DNA of 64,000 bases from RGIG1828 sp045654685 (lineage in GTDB: Bacteria; Bacillota; Clostridia; UMGS1810): contig JAZONV010000100.1 in NCBI GenBank assembly GCA_045654685.1, positions 13,201 to 77,200 of the forward strand, in the 5' to 3' direction. A program made the translations under genes and the position numbers. The notes below the pieces were generated by a model. The model had not been told where the DNA came from. It made no database searches and saw only the letters and a program-made list of their open reading frames with translations. Shown piece after piece: positions 44,656 to 52,956 of this stretch. Every line of letters starts with the position of its first letter. The stretch's first letter is position 1.

Positions 44656-47022
44656 ATGTATAATGTTGTAAAAAGAGATGGAAAACTGACATCTTTTGAT
44701 ATTACCAAAATCAGTACAGCTATCAGACAGGCATTTGATGCATGTTCGAGACAATATAACGATGACATTATAGATTTTCTTGCATTGAAAGTTACTGCAG
44801 AATTTGAACCTCAGATTGAGGATATGAAAATTGGTGTGGAACACATTCAGGATAGCGTTGAATCTGTTCTTATTAAAGCCGGATATAGCGATGTTGCAAA
44901 AGCATATATCGTATATCGTCGTCAAAGAGAAAAAATCCGTAATATTGGTGCAACAATGGTTGACTATAAGGCCATTGTTGATAATTACCTTGATATTAAC
45001 GACTGGCGTGTAAAAGAAAATTCTACTGTTACATATTCAGTTGGAGGTCTCATTTTGAGCAACTCCGGTGCAATTACTGCAAACTATTGGCTTTCTGAAA
45101 TTTACGACGATGAAATAGGCAATGCACACAGAAATGCAGATATTCACATTCATGACCTTTCGATGCTCACAGGATACTGTGCAGGCTGGTCATTGAAACA
45201 ACTTATTCAGGAAGGTCTTGGTGGTGTACCCGGAAAAATCACATCATCACCTGCAAGTCATCTTGCAACACTCTGTAATCAGATGGTAAACTTCCTTGGT
45301 ATTATGCAGAATGAATGGGCAGGTGCACAGGCTTTCTCATCTTTCGACACATATCTTGCTCCTTTTGTTAAGGTGGACAACCTTAGCTATGATCAGGTAA
45401 AAAAATGTATTGAATCTTTCATATATGGTGTAAATACACCAAGTAGATGGGGTACACAAGCACCATTCTCAAATATTACACTTGACTGGGTAGTTCCAAA
45501 TGACCTTGCAGAACTCAATTGTATTGTTGGCGGCAAGGAAATGGATTTCAAATATAAAGACTGTCAGAGAGAAATGGATCTTATTAATAAAGCATTCATT
45601 CAAATTATGATTGATGGTGATGCCAATGGTAGAGGATTCCAGTATCCTATCCCCACATATTCAATCACAAGAGACTTTGATTGGTCCGAAACCGAAAACA
45701 ACAAACTTCTTTTTGAAATGACTTCCAAATACGGAACTCCGTATTTCTCAAACTATATTAACAGCGATATGGAACCCAGCGATGTAAGAAGTATGTGTTG
45801 CAGACTTCGTCTTGACTTAAGAGAACTCCGCAAAAAATCAGGTGGTCTCTTTGGTAGTGGTGAGTCAACCGGTTCTGTTGGCGTTGTTACCATCAATATG
45901 CCAAGAATTGCATATCTTGCAAAGGATAAAGGAGATTTCTTTGCTCGTCTTGATAAAATGATGGACATTTCTGCACGTTCTCTCAAAGTTAAGAGGACTG
46001 TAATCAGTAAACTTCTTGATGTTGGTCTTTATCCTTACACAAAAAGATATCTCGGAAGTTTTGATAATCACTTCTCAACAATTGGTCTTGTTGGCATGAA
46101 CGAAGTAGGTCTTAATGCAAAATGGCTTAAAGCTGATCTTACGAATAAAGATACTCAGGAATTTACCAAAGAAGTTCTCAATCATATGCGTGAACGTCTC
46201 TCTGACTATCAGATGGAATATGGTGATTTGTATAACCTTGAAGCAACACCTGCTGAATCCACAGCATTCCGTCTTGCAAAACATGATCTTAAGCATTATC
46301 CTGATATTATCACCGCAGGTGAAGATGACGGCACACCATACTATACAAACAGTTCACATCTTCCTGTTGGCTATACAGAAGATATTTTCACTGCCCTTGA
46401 TATTCAGGATGAACTTCAGACTCTCTATACATCAGGAACAGTTTTCCATGCTTTTCTTGGAGAAAAACTTCCTGACTGGAAATCAGCAGCAACTCTTGTA
46501 CGTAAAATTGCTGAAAACTATAGTCTGCCATATTACACACTTTCACCCACATATTCAGTATGCAAAAAACATGGATATATCCCCGGTGAACAGTATACTT
46601 GTCCTGAATGTGGTGAAACAACAGAGGTATATAGCCGTATTACAGGTTATTATCGTCCTGTACAAAATTGGAATGATGGTAAAGCCCAGGAATATAAAGA
46701 ACGTAAAGTGTATGATATTGAGAACTCTAAACTCACTCGTACATTAAAAGAAGCAGGAAAAGAAGTTGCGAGTGCACCTGCTGCCGATAGCGCAGAAGAC
46801 GGAACATATCTTTTTACAACAGCAACTTGTCCGAATTGTAAAATAGCATGCTCAATTCTTGATAAAAACGGAATTGCCTATAACAAACTTCTTGCGGACG
46901 AAAACAGAGAGTTGGCAGTTAAATTTGAAATAAAGCAAGCTCCGACACTTGTTATTGTAAAAGATGGTAATATCAGCAAATTTGCCGGTGTTTCTGACAT
47001 AAAAAAAGCTTTGAAAGTGTGA
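44656..47022 (+). CDS. nrdD: Anaerobic ribonucleoside-triphosphate reductase with fused thioredoxin-like domain
   Basis: 788-residue class III ribonucleotide reductase. N-terminal ATP-cone (~1-90), catalytic body with the cysteine loop MCCRLRLD, zinc-site cysteines CKKHG and CPECGE, and the glycyl-radical motif RITGYYRPVQNW (Gly664). After a linker, residues ~717-788 form an extra glutaredoxin/thioredoxin-like domain with CPNC (Cys725, Cys728) and a cis-proline QAPTL. Classical NrdD ends after the glycine loop, so the tail is an addition. It probably supplies electrons, fed by the thioredoxin reductase encoded 4 bases downstream. AGGAGG precedes the ATG. Confidence 0.95.
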   Translation: MYNVVKRDGKLTSFDITKISTAIRQAFDACSRQYNDDIIDFLALKVTAEFEPQIEDMKIGVEHIQDSVESVLIKAGYSDVAKAYIVYRRQREKIRNIGATMVDYKAIVDNYLDINDWRVKENSTVTYSVGGLILSNSGAITANYWLSEIYDDEIGNAHRNADIHIHDLSMLTGYCAGWSLKQLIQEGLGGVPGKITSSPASHLATLCNQMVNFLGIMQNEWAGAQAFSSFDTYLAPFVKVDNLSYDQVKKCIESFIYGVNTPSRWGTQAPFSNITLDWVVPNDLAELNCIVGGKEMDFKYKDCQREMDLINKAFIQIMIDGDANGRGFQYPIPTYSITRDFDWSETENNKLLFEMTSKYGTPYFSNYINSDMEPSDVRSMCCRLRLDLRELRKKSGGLFGSGESTGSVGVVTINMPRIAYLAKDKGDFFARLDKMMDISARSLKVKRTVISKLLDVGLYPYTKRYLGSFDNHFSTIGLVGMNEVGLNAKWLKADLTNKDTQEFTKEVLNHMRERLSDYQMEYGDLYNLEATPAESTAFRLAKHDLKHYPDIITAGEDDGTPYYTNSSHLPVGYTEDIFTALDIQDELQTLYTSGTVFHAFLGEKLPDWKSAATLVRKIAENYSLPYYTLSPTYSVCKKHGYIPGEQYTCPECGETTEVYSRITGYYRPVQNWNDGKAQEYKERKVYDIENSKLTRTLKEAGKEVASAPAADSAEDGTYLFTTATCPNCKIACSILDKNGIAYNKLLADENRELAVKFEIKQAPTLVIVKDGNISKFAGVSDIKKALKV

Positions 47023-47026
47023 TATA

Positions 47027-47926
47027 ATGAAAGTATATGACATAATCATAATTGGCGGAGGACCTGCCGGACTTACTGCTGCTGTTTATGCAGGCAGAGC
47101 GAATAAAAGTGTTCTTGTACTTGAAAAAGGGACTTTTGGTGGACAGATAACATCATCACCAAAGGTTGAAAATATTCCCGGATTTCAGAGTGTTACCGGA
47201 AATGAATTTGCTGAAAAACTTATAGAACAGGCCATGTCTCTTGATGCTGAAATAGAATGCTGTGAGGCTGAAGAAATTGTAAAAGGCAATCCCCATAAGA
47301 TAATCACTGATGAGGGAGAATATTATGCTAAAGCCATAATTATTGCAACAGGAACAAAACATAGACTGCTTGGGCTTGATAGAGAAGAAGAGTTCATCGG
47401 AAACGGAATATCTTTTTGTGCTGTTTGTGATGGTGCCTTCTATCAGGACAAAACAGTTGCCGTAATCGGTGGAGGAAACTCTGCTTTACAAGAGGCAATT
47501 CTTCTTTCTGAAACATGCAAAAAAGTGTATATAATTCAGAATCTTGATTTTCTCACAGGTGAGCAAAAACTTCAGGATGTGATTTTAACCAAAGATAATA
47601 TTGAAGTAATTCTTGGGACAATTGTAAAAGAGTTTAAGGGTGAATCCGAACTTGATGCCATAACTGTTTCAAATGCTTCAGGGACCTATGATATTTCAGT
47701 TGATGGCATATTTATCGCAATCGGACTAATTCCGCAAAATGAGAATTTTTCTGATGTTATCAATCTTGATGAAAGAGGATATGCGGATTCCGATGAATCG
47801 TGTCTTACAAATGCCGAAGGAATATTTGTGGCAGGGGACTGCAGAAAGAAGAATATCCGACAGGTTGCAACCGCTGTATCAGATGGTGCAGTAGCCGCAC
47901 TTGCTGCTTGCAGTTTTATCGGATAA
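47027..47926 (+). CDS. trxB: Thioredoxin reductase
   Basis: 299-residue flavoenzyme. FAD loop IIGGGPAGLTAAVYAGRA, redox-active CAVCDGAFY, NADPH-region VIGGGNSALQEA, and the C-terminal FVAGDCRKKNIRQVATAVSDGA. It begins 4 bases after nrdD without its own clear ribosome site, so translation is likely coupled. No separate thioredoxin gene is in the window; the CPNC domain on NrdD is the obvious candidate partner. Ferredoxin- versus NADPH-dependence cannot be settled by eye. Confidence 0.9.
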   Translation: MKVYDIIIIGGGPAGLTAAVYAGRANKSVLVLEKGTFGGQITSSPKVENIPGFQSVTGNEFAEKLIEQAMSLDAEIECCEAEEIVKGNPHKIITDEGEYYAKAIIIATGTKHRLLGLDREEEFIGNGISFCAVCDGAFYQDKTVAVIGGGNSALQEAILLSETCKKVYIIQNLDFLTGEQKLQDVILTKDNIEVILGTIVKEFKGESELDAITVSNASGTYDISVDGIFIAIGLIPQNENFSDVINLDERGYADSDESCLTNAEGIFVAGDCRKKNIRQVATAVSDGAVAALAACSFIG

Positions 47927-47966
47927 ATACATTATAGCCTATAAAAATAGAATATAGAATTGACAA

Positions 47967-48003
47967 AAAAGGAACTTTGAAATTTGTTATCAAGGTTCCT
48001 TTT
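47967..48003 (+). terminator. Terminator after nrdD-trxB
   Basis: 14-base arms AAAAGGAACTTTGA and TCAAGGTTCCTTTT, with one G-T pair and a 9-base loop. Confidence 0.75.
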
Positions 48004-48025
48004 GCTATACATAGTGTAATATCGG

Positions 48026-48054
48026 TTACCAAATGAACAATTTATTCATATAAT
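48026..48054 (+). promoter_or_regulatory. Promoter for the subtilase gene
   Basis: TTACCA at 48026-48031, 17 bases, TATAAT at 48049-48054. Confidence 0.5.
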
Positions 48055-48084
48055 ATCACATTATATTCAGACGGAGTGATAAGT

Positions 48085-49089
48085 ATGAAGAACTTCACTA
48101 TTAGTGATTATACACTAATAAAAATAGATTTGAAAAGATATGATGAAATAATAGATTATGGTGTGAAAATGGTAGGAGCACCCCTTGAGTGGGATGAGAC
48201 TATGGGCGAGGGGATAAAGGTTGGCATTATAGATACCGGAGTATGTCTGTCTCATCCTGATTTATATCATAGAATTACAGATGGTGTAAATTTCACAACA
48301 GAAGACAAAGGATCTTTTGAAGATTATAATGGTCACGGCACCCACGTTGCCGGGATCGTAGCGGCGGAGAGAAATGGTATAGGGGTTGTGGGTGTTGCAC
48401 CTAAATCTGATTTGTATATTGCCAAAGCATTTGATAAGACCGGAAAAACAGACTATAACGCAATTGAAAAAAGTATATTATGGCTTATTGACAGAAAAGT
48501 TGATGTTATAAATATGTCTTTTTCATCACCAAACACATTTCCAAGATACAGCAAACTCATACACATGGCAAATCAAAAAGGAATTACATTGATATGTGCA
48601 GCCGGTAATGATGGTGCTAATGGGAAAAATACAATAGGATATCCCGCAAAATTTAATGAGACTATTGCTGTGTCCGCTATTGATATTAACAAACATGTGG
48701 CAGAATTTTCTTCCACAGGTACAGCAGCCGAAATATCTGCGGCAGGAATAAATATATATTCCACTTTTCTTGACAATGGATATGCAATTTTGAGCGGAAC
48801 ATCTATGGCAACACCAATAATTACCGGTGCTGTGGCAATTTTACAGGCAAAAGGTATGATGAGATATCATAGAAAACTCACACCTGATGAAATCAGATTG
48901 CTGTTGAATATATACACCGAAGACCTTAGTGGGTTGGGCAAAGATGACAGATACGGATATGGACTATTTAGTTTTGGCAGAATATCTACAGGTGATTATG
49001 TTGATGAATATGAGGCATTAAGAACTTTGACAAATCGCATTGGTGTCGATCAAAGTGTAAAAAATTTACTTATTGCAATGTTGAAGTGA
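48085..49089 (+). CDS. Subtilisin-like serine protease without signal peptide
   Basis: 334-residue S8 peptidase. Catalytic triad blocks are all present: Asp in VGIIDTGVCLSHPDL, His in NGHGTHVAGIVAAE, Ser in LSGTSMATPIITGAV; the oxyanion Asn is in CAAGNDGANG. There is no signal peptide and only a short N-terminal extension, matching the intracellular serine protease (ISP) type. ISPs are kept inactive by their N-terminus until processed. GGAG 8 bases upstream supports ATG 48085. Targets unknown. Confidence 0.92.
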   Translation: MKNFTISDYTLIKIDLKRYDEIIDYGVKMVGAPLEWDETMGEGIKVGIIDTGVCLSHPDLYHRITDGVNFTTEDKGSFEDYNGHGTHVAGIVAAERNGIGVVGVAPKSDLYIAKAFDKTGKTDYNAIEKSILWLIDRKVDVINMSFSSPNTFPRYSKLIHMANQKGITLICAAGNDGANGKNTIGYPAKFNETIAVSAIDINKHVAEFSSTGTAAEISAAGINIYSTFLDNGYAILSGTSMATPIITGAVAILQAKGMMRYHRKLTPDEIRLLLNIYTEDLSGLGKDDRYGYGLFSFGRISTGDYVDEYEALRTLTNRIGVDQSVKNLLIAMLK

Positions 49090-49193
49090 TTAAAAAAAGC
49101 AGGCTGTGCCTGCGCCCATGTCGCGTGTGTAGTTCGTTATGCATCTCATCTCGCGAAGTAAAAAAACGGAAATTCCTATACAGCAAAAAAAAT
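49090..49193 (+). other. Spacer with small GC-rich hairpin
   Basis: No gene. GCAGGC-TGT-GCCTGC at 49099-49113 may end the subtilase transcript although no T tract follows. The rest is unremarkable. Confidence 0.4.
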
Positions 49194-49229
49194 AAAAACG
49201 ACAAGATTCTGCTGAATCTTGTCGTTTTT
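49194..49229 (-). terminator. tRNA-Leu terminator
   Basis: Perfect 16-base arms (49194-49209 and 49214-49229, core ACGACAAGATTC), TGCT loop, and a long T tract on the minus strand. It begins 2 bases after the tRNA 3' end. Confidence 0.9.
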
Positions 49230-49231
49230 GA

Positions 49232-49312
49232 TGCGGGTGACAGGACTTGAACCTGCACACCGGAGGCACAAGAACCTAAATCTTGCGTGTCTGCCAATTC
49301 CACCACACCCGC
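49232..49312 (-). tRNA. tRNA-Leu (anticodon UAG)
   Basis: On the minus strand the acceptor stem GCGGGTG pairs with CACCCGC. The D-arm contains TGGTGGAATTGGCAGACAC, the anticodon stem CAAGA/TCTTG holds the loop TTTAGGT (anticodon TAG), a class II variable arm follows, and the T-arm has GGTTCAAGTCC. No CCA is encoded after the discriminator A, so it must be added enzymatically. Confidence 0.95.
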
Positions 49313-49325
49313 AAATAACATTGAT

Positions 49326-49354
49326 ATTATATCATATCATCTGTTATGTGTCAA
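49326..49354 (-). promoter_or_regulatory. tRNA-Leu promoter, perfect consensus
   Basis: On the minus strand TTGACA (49354-49349), 17 bases, TATAAT (49331-49326), putting the start about 7 bases before the tRNA. A perfect 14-base palindrome TATAACATGTTATA (49356-49369) abuts the -35. Confidence 0.88.
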
Positions 49355-49428
49355 TTATAACATGTTATATTTTAACATTATAAAATCGCTTGGCAAATAG
49401 CATTTATGCATAAATAATATCTGCACAA

Positions 49429-49731
49429 TTATTTTTCAAAATCAAGGCAGTATCTCGCAAATGCATGCGGTCTGACTTTTTCATCTGCAACTTTTACATG
49501 TTCAGGATGTATAGCATAACCTTTGAGTGCTTCAACAGATTCAAATGAAGAATCAAGCATTAAATCAGCATTTGAGGTTTCAAGACCGTTTATATATACG
49601 TTTATATCAATAAGTCCGGGGATTTTCCCCTGAAGGTCTTCAAGAGACACTTTAATGTCTTTTTTGATATTTTCTTTTTCTTCTTTGGAATATTCTTTTT
49701 TCAATTCCCATAAAATAACGTGCTTAACCAT
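49429..49731 (-). CDS. Dabb-family (stress-response A/B barrel) protein
   Basis: 100-residue ferredoxin-like alpha/beta-barrel domain. VKHVILWELKKEYSKEEKENI, the central GLIDINVYINGLETSNADLMLDSSF, and the terminal HPEHVKVADEKVRPHAFARYCLDFEK match the Dabb pattern. Such small dimers have varied or unknown roles. It lies 18 bases after the DUF5662 gene on the same strand, so the two are probably cotranscribed. Confidence 0.85.
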   Translation of the reverse strand: MVKHVILWELKKEYSKEEKENIKKDIKVSLEDLQGKIPGLIDINVYINGLETSNADLMLDSSFESVEALKGYAIHPEHVKVADEKVRPHAFARYCLDFEK

Positions 49732-49749
49732 AATTATAACCTCTTTCTT

Positions 49750-50286
49750 TTAGTAAGTATATTTTTCTTTTATTCTCTTTTTAATAATCTTAAATACTGC
49801 TTCCTCACCTTTGTCAGCGAGCGTCTGAAGTAAAAATTCTAATTCATCAGATGTATCGGGGTGAATTACTCTTTTTCCTTTTGCTCTCATAAAGTATTCT
49901 ATAGGATGGGTATCTTTATAATTTTCGCCCTGATAAATTTTGCTTGCAGCAACTCTGTCGCAAAACATTTCTGCAACATATCTGTATGGCATTTTTACGG
50001 GTGACATCATTCTTGTTTCTGTGCTGTAGTCTTTCCAATATTCAAAATGATGCTTGTTCCTTCCCTGATGATGTATCCATGCAACGGAATATCCATTATC
50101 ACGGCGTTCACCCTCATTAGGACTTCTGTCGCCCTGGAAATATTTTGCACCACGAAAAAATTCGGTGGGAGAGTATTTGGAAAGGTCGTGCCTCAATCCT
50201 TGCCACAGTATTCCGCATTTGGCACAATGCTGAATTACTTTGTGCCTGTGTTTGGTAATCACCTTAAAATGTTTTATAGGGTGCAT
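49750..50286 (-). CDS. DUF5662 family protein
   Basis: 178-residue cytosolic protein. Histidine-rich motifs in the first half (LRHDLSKYSPTEFFRGAKYFQ and AWIHHQGRNKHHFEYW) resemble HD-like metal-dependent phosphohydrolases; this family is annotated DUF5662 and its activity is unknown. The repeated His/Asp clusters suggest a metal site. It follows thrS, with a terminator in between, and precedes the Dabb gene. Confidence 0.75.
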   Translation of the reverse strand: MHPIKHFKVITKHRHKVIQHCAKCGILWQGLRHDLSKYSPTEFFRGAKYFQGDRSPNEGERRDNGYSVAWIHHQGRNKHHFEYWKDYSTETRMMSPVKMPYRYVAEMFCDRVAASKIYQGENYKDTHPIEYFMRAKGKRVIHPDTSDELEFLLQTLADKGEEAVFKIIKKRIKEKYTY

Positions 50287-50308
50287 AATCCTACCTCTTT
50301 CAAAAATT

Positions 50309-50339
50309 CGGCACTGCTATTATCTGTTTAGCAGTGCCG
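50309..50339 (-). terminator. thrS terminator
   Basis: Perfect 11-base arms CGGCACTGCTA (50309-50319) and TAGCAGTGCCG (50329-50339), 9-base loop, T tail on the minus strand. Confidence 0.88.
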
Positions 50340-50346
50340 TATATTT

Positions 50347-52278
50347 TTAGTGTGCTCTTGTGTCTATTTCTTCTTTTATCAGTTTGAAGAAATCGTCAAA
50401 TGATTTTGAACCAAGATCTCCGTCTTTTCTGGAGCGTACAGATACAGTTGCATCTGCTTCCTCTTTTTCTCCGACTATGAGCATGTATGGAACTTTTTCC
50501 ATTTGTGCTTCTCTGATTTTGTATCCGAGTTTTTCATTTCTGAAATCTGCTTCAACGCGGATATCAAGATCTTCAAGTTTTTTCTTAACGTCTTCTGCAT
50601 AATCAAAATATTTTTCGGAAACAGGAATAATCTGAACCTGAGTAGGAGCCATCCATGTTGGAAGTGCACCTGCATATTTTTCAATGAGAAGAGCAAGAGT
50701 TCTTTCGTAGCAACCGATGGATGTTCTGTGAATTATATATGGATTTTTCTTTTCACCATCAGAATCAACATATTCCATACCAAATTTTTCGGCAAGAAGC
50801 TGATCAATCTGAATGGTGATGAGAGTATCTTCTTTACCAAATACATTTTTAATCTGGATATCGAGTTTTGGTCCATAGAAAGCAGCTTCGCCAATTCCGA
50901 CTTTATGAGGGATATTAAGATGATCAAGTATTTTTGCCATCATATCCTGGGCTTCATCCCATTGTTCGGGAGTTCCTATATATTTATCTTTGTTGTTGGG
51001 ATCCCATTGAGAGAATCTGTAGGATACATCTTCATAGAGTCCGAGAGTTTTGAGCATATAGATTGCCATTTCAAGACATTTCTTGAACTCGTCTTCCAAC
51101 TGATCGGGTCTGCACATAAGATGGCCTTCTGAAATTGTGAACTGACGTACTCTTATAAGACCGTGCATTTCTCCTGATGCTTCATTTCTGAATAGTGTAG
51201 ATGTTTCATTATATCTGAGGGGAAGATCTCTGTAACTTCTCATTTTGTTCAGGTATGCCTGATACTGGAAAGGACATGTCATTGGACGAAGTGCAAAAAC
51301 TTCTTTGTCTTTTTCTTCATCACCCATAACAAACATACCGTCTTGATAATGATCCCAGTGACCGGAAAGTTTATACAAATCACTTTTAGCCATGTATGGT
51401 GTTTTTGTCAAAAGCCAACCTTGTTTCTGCTCGGTGTCTTCAACAAATCTCTGGAGTATCTGCATAACTCTTGCGCCCTTGGGAAGAAGAATGGGGAGTC
51501 CCTGACCAATAAGGTCAACAGTTGTAAAATATCCAAGTTCTCTACCGAGTTTGTTGTGGTCTCTTTTCTTTGCTTCTTCAAGTTGTTCAAGGTGAGCTGC
51601 AAGATCGTCTTTGTTTGAAAATGCAGTTCCGTAAATACGCTGAAGCATTTTGTTCTTTTCATCACCTCTCCAGTATGCACCGGTTACACTGAGGAGTTTG
51701 AATGCTTTTACTGCAGAAGTATCAAAAAGGTGAGGGCCTGCACAAAGGTCAGTAAAATCACCTTGTTTGTAGAAAGAAATAACAGCATCTTCAGGAAGGT
51801 CGTTAATAAGCTCAACCTTGTATGGTTCATTTCTTTCTTCCATAAATTTTATTGCTTCTTCTCTTGGAAGTTCAAATCTTTCAAGTTTAATACGTTCCTT
51901 GACAATTTTTTTCATTTCTGATTCTATTTTTGCAAGGTCTTCATTTGTAAATGTGTTTTCGCAATCAAAATCATAGTAGAAACCGGAATCAGTACTTGGT
52001 CCGATTGCAAGCTTAACGTCGGGATAAAGACGTTTTACTGCCTGTGCAAGAATGTGTGAGGCTGTATGTCTTAAAATTAATTTTCCTTGATCATCTTCAA
52101 AGGTAAGAATATCAACCTCACTGTCTGTAGTGACGGTGTAGGTAAGTTCCTTAACTTCTCCGTTTACCAATCCGCCTACCGCAGCCCTTGCCAGCCCGTC
52201 TCCGATGGATTTGGCAATTTCATATACAGAAACGCCTGATTCGAATTCTTTGACGTCTCCTTTTAGTGTGATTTTCAT
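50347..52278 (-). CDS. thrS: Threonyl-tRNA synthetase
   Basis: 643-residue class II synthetase. TGS domain at the N-terminus (MKITLKGDVKEFESGVSVYE), second additional domain with HTASHILAQAVKRLYP, class II motif 2 around RYNETSTLFRNEASGEMHGL and RVRQFTISEGHLMC, zinc-site residues, and motif 3 in HRTSIGCYERTLALLIE. Length and domains are standard. A strong GGAGGT site precedes the ATG. No T-box leader is recognisable upstream, unlike many Bacillota thrS genes. Confidence 0.97.
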   Translation of the reverse strand: MKITLKGDVKEFESGVSVYEIAKSIGDGLARAAVGGLVNGEVKELTYTVTTDSEVDILTFEDDQGKLILRHTASHILAQAVKRLYPDVKLAIGPSTDSGFYYDFDCENTFTNEDLAKIESEMKKIVKERIKLERFELPREEAIKFMEERNEPYKVELINDLPEDAVISFYKQGDFTDLCAGPHLFDTSAVKAFKLLSVTGAYWRGDEKNKMLQRIYGTAFSNKDDLAAHLEQLEEAKKRDHNKLGRELGYFTTVDLIGQGLPILLPKGARVMQILQRFVEDTEQKQGWLLTKTPYMAKSDLYKLSGHWDHYQDGMFVMGDEEKDKEVFALRPMTCPFQYQAYLNKMRSYRDLPLRYNETSTLFRNEASGEMHGLIRVRQFTISEGHLMCRPDQLEDEFKKCLEMAIYMLKTLGLYEDVSYRFSQWDPNNKDKYIGTPEQWDEAQDMMAKILDHLNIPHKVGIGEAAFYGPKLDIQIKNVFGKEDTLITIQIDQLLAEKFGMEYVDSDGEKKNPYIIHRTSIGCYERTLALLIEKYAGALPTWMAPTQVQIIPVSEKYFDYAEDVKKKLEDLDIRVEADFRNEKLGYKIREAQMEKVPYMLIVGEKEEADATVSVRSRKDGDLGSKSFDDFFKLIKEEIDTRAH

Positions 52279-52331
52279 ATTGTTACCTCCGTTTGCTATT
52301 GTAATATATATGTATATAATATATAGATTTA

Positions 52332-52360
52332 ATTATATTCTTTAATACAGCAAAAGTCAA
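52332..52360 (-). promoter_or_regulatory. thrS promoter
   Basis: On the minus strand TTGACT (52360-52355), 17 bases, TATAAT (52337-52332); leader of about 47 bases, too short for a T-box. Confidence 0.75.
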
Positions 52361-52525
52361 GTGATGCAAGCAATTTTATTTAAAATAAATTATGTTTTGG
52401 TTATAGTTTGAGATCAACTTATTGGATACCTATAATATTTGTTTGAATATAATATAAAATAATTGCAATTTTGTGTGTTTTTTGGTGTTTATTTGAACAA
52501 GTTTAACAAAATAAGAAAAAACTTG

Positions 52526-52577
52526 TTGACTTTGTGACTCTTTTTTAGTATTCTAAAATTACTTAATTAGGTAATTT
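52526..52577 (+). promoter_or_regulatory. HPr promoter with downstream palindrome
   Basis: TTGACT at 52526-52531, 17 bases, TATTCT at 52549-52554. A 22-base near-palindrome (52556-52577, arms AAATTAC/GTAATTT around TAATTA) covers the expected start site. Confidence 0.65.
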
Positions 52578-52618
52578 ATTATTTTTACATACAAGGATAA
52601 TCAAAGGAGAGCGTTCTT

Positions 52619-52888
52619 ATGTTTATGAAAGATATCACAGTGCAGAATCAGATTGGTCTTCATGCACGCCCTGCAACATTCTTTATACAGAAAGCAAATG
52701 AATATAAATCCACAATATGGATTTCACGCGAAGAAAGAAAAGCAAATGCGAAAAGTCTGCTCGGAGTTCTTTCTCTCGGTATTGTGAAAGATACTGTCGT
52801 AACAATTATCGCTGAAGGTGTTGATGAGCAGGAAGCGGTTGAAGGTCTTGTTGCTCTCATTGATTCTAAGTTTACTGAAAATGTATAA
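52619..52888 (+). CDS. ptsH: HPr family phosphocarrier protein
   Basis: 89-residue HPr. The PEP-phosphorylated histidine lies in NQIGLHARPATFF, and the regulatory serine in ANAKSLLGVLSLGI. Such proteins carry phosphate in the sugar phosphotransferase system or act only as HPr-kinase targets in catabolite control. No ptsI is adjacent, so the exact role (HPr versus Crh-like) is open; the catalytic histidine is present, favouring true HPr. AAAGGAGA lies 8 bases before the ATG. Confidence 0.92.
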   Translation: MFMKDITVQNQIGLHARPATFFIQKANEYKSTIWISREERKANAKSLLGVLSLGIVKDTVVTIIAEGVDEQEAVEGLVALIDSKFTENV

Positions 52889-52894
52889 CATTAC

Positions 52895-52926
52895 AAACCC
52901 TGCATAATGTATGCGGGGTTTTTTTG
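52895..52926 (+). terminator. Terminator after the HPr gene
   Basis: Arms AAACCCTGCAT and ATGCGGGGTTT (one T-G pair), 5-base loop, T tract. Confidence 0.87.
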
Positions 52927-52956
52927 ACACAACAAATTGTTAAATGGTGAGAATTT

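Larger units (their letters stand above)
52279..52618. other. Divergent intergenic region between thrS and the HPr gene
   Basis: 340 bases of A+T-rich DNA holding the thrS promoter (minus) and the HPr promoter (plus) with a palindrome near its start. No T-box specifier stem or antiterminator, and no gene, is visible. Confidence 0.6.

Noticed and set aside
46115..46747. 210-codon plus-strand frame inside nrdD
   Set aside because: Out-of-frame shadow of the nrdD catalytic region.
49070..49321. 83-codon minus-strand open frame
   Set aside because: It translates the tRNA-Leu gene, its terminator and the subtilase end; not a protein gene.
50503..51132. 209-codon plus-strand open frame
   Set aside because: Antisense to thrS, whose domains are complete; no family resemblance.
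52361..52525. T-box or other riboswitch between thrS and the HPr gene
   Set aside because: No T-box sequence or long structured leader on either strand.
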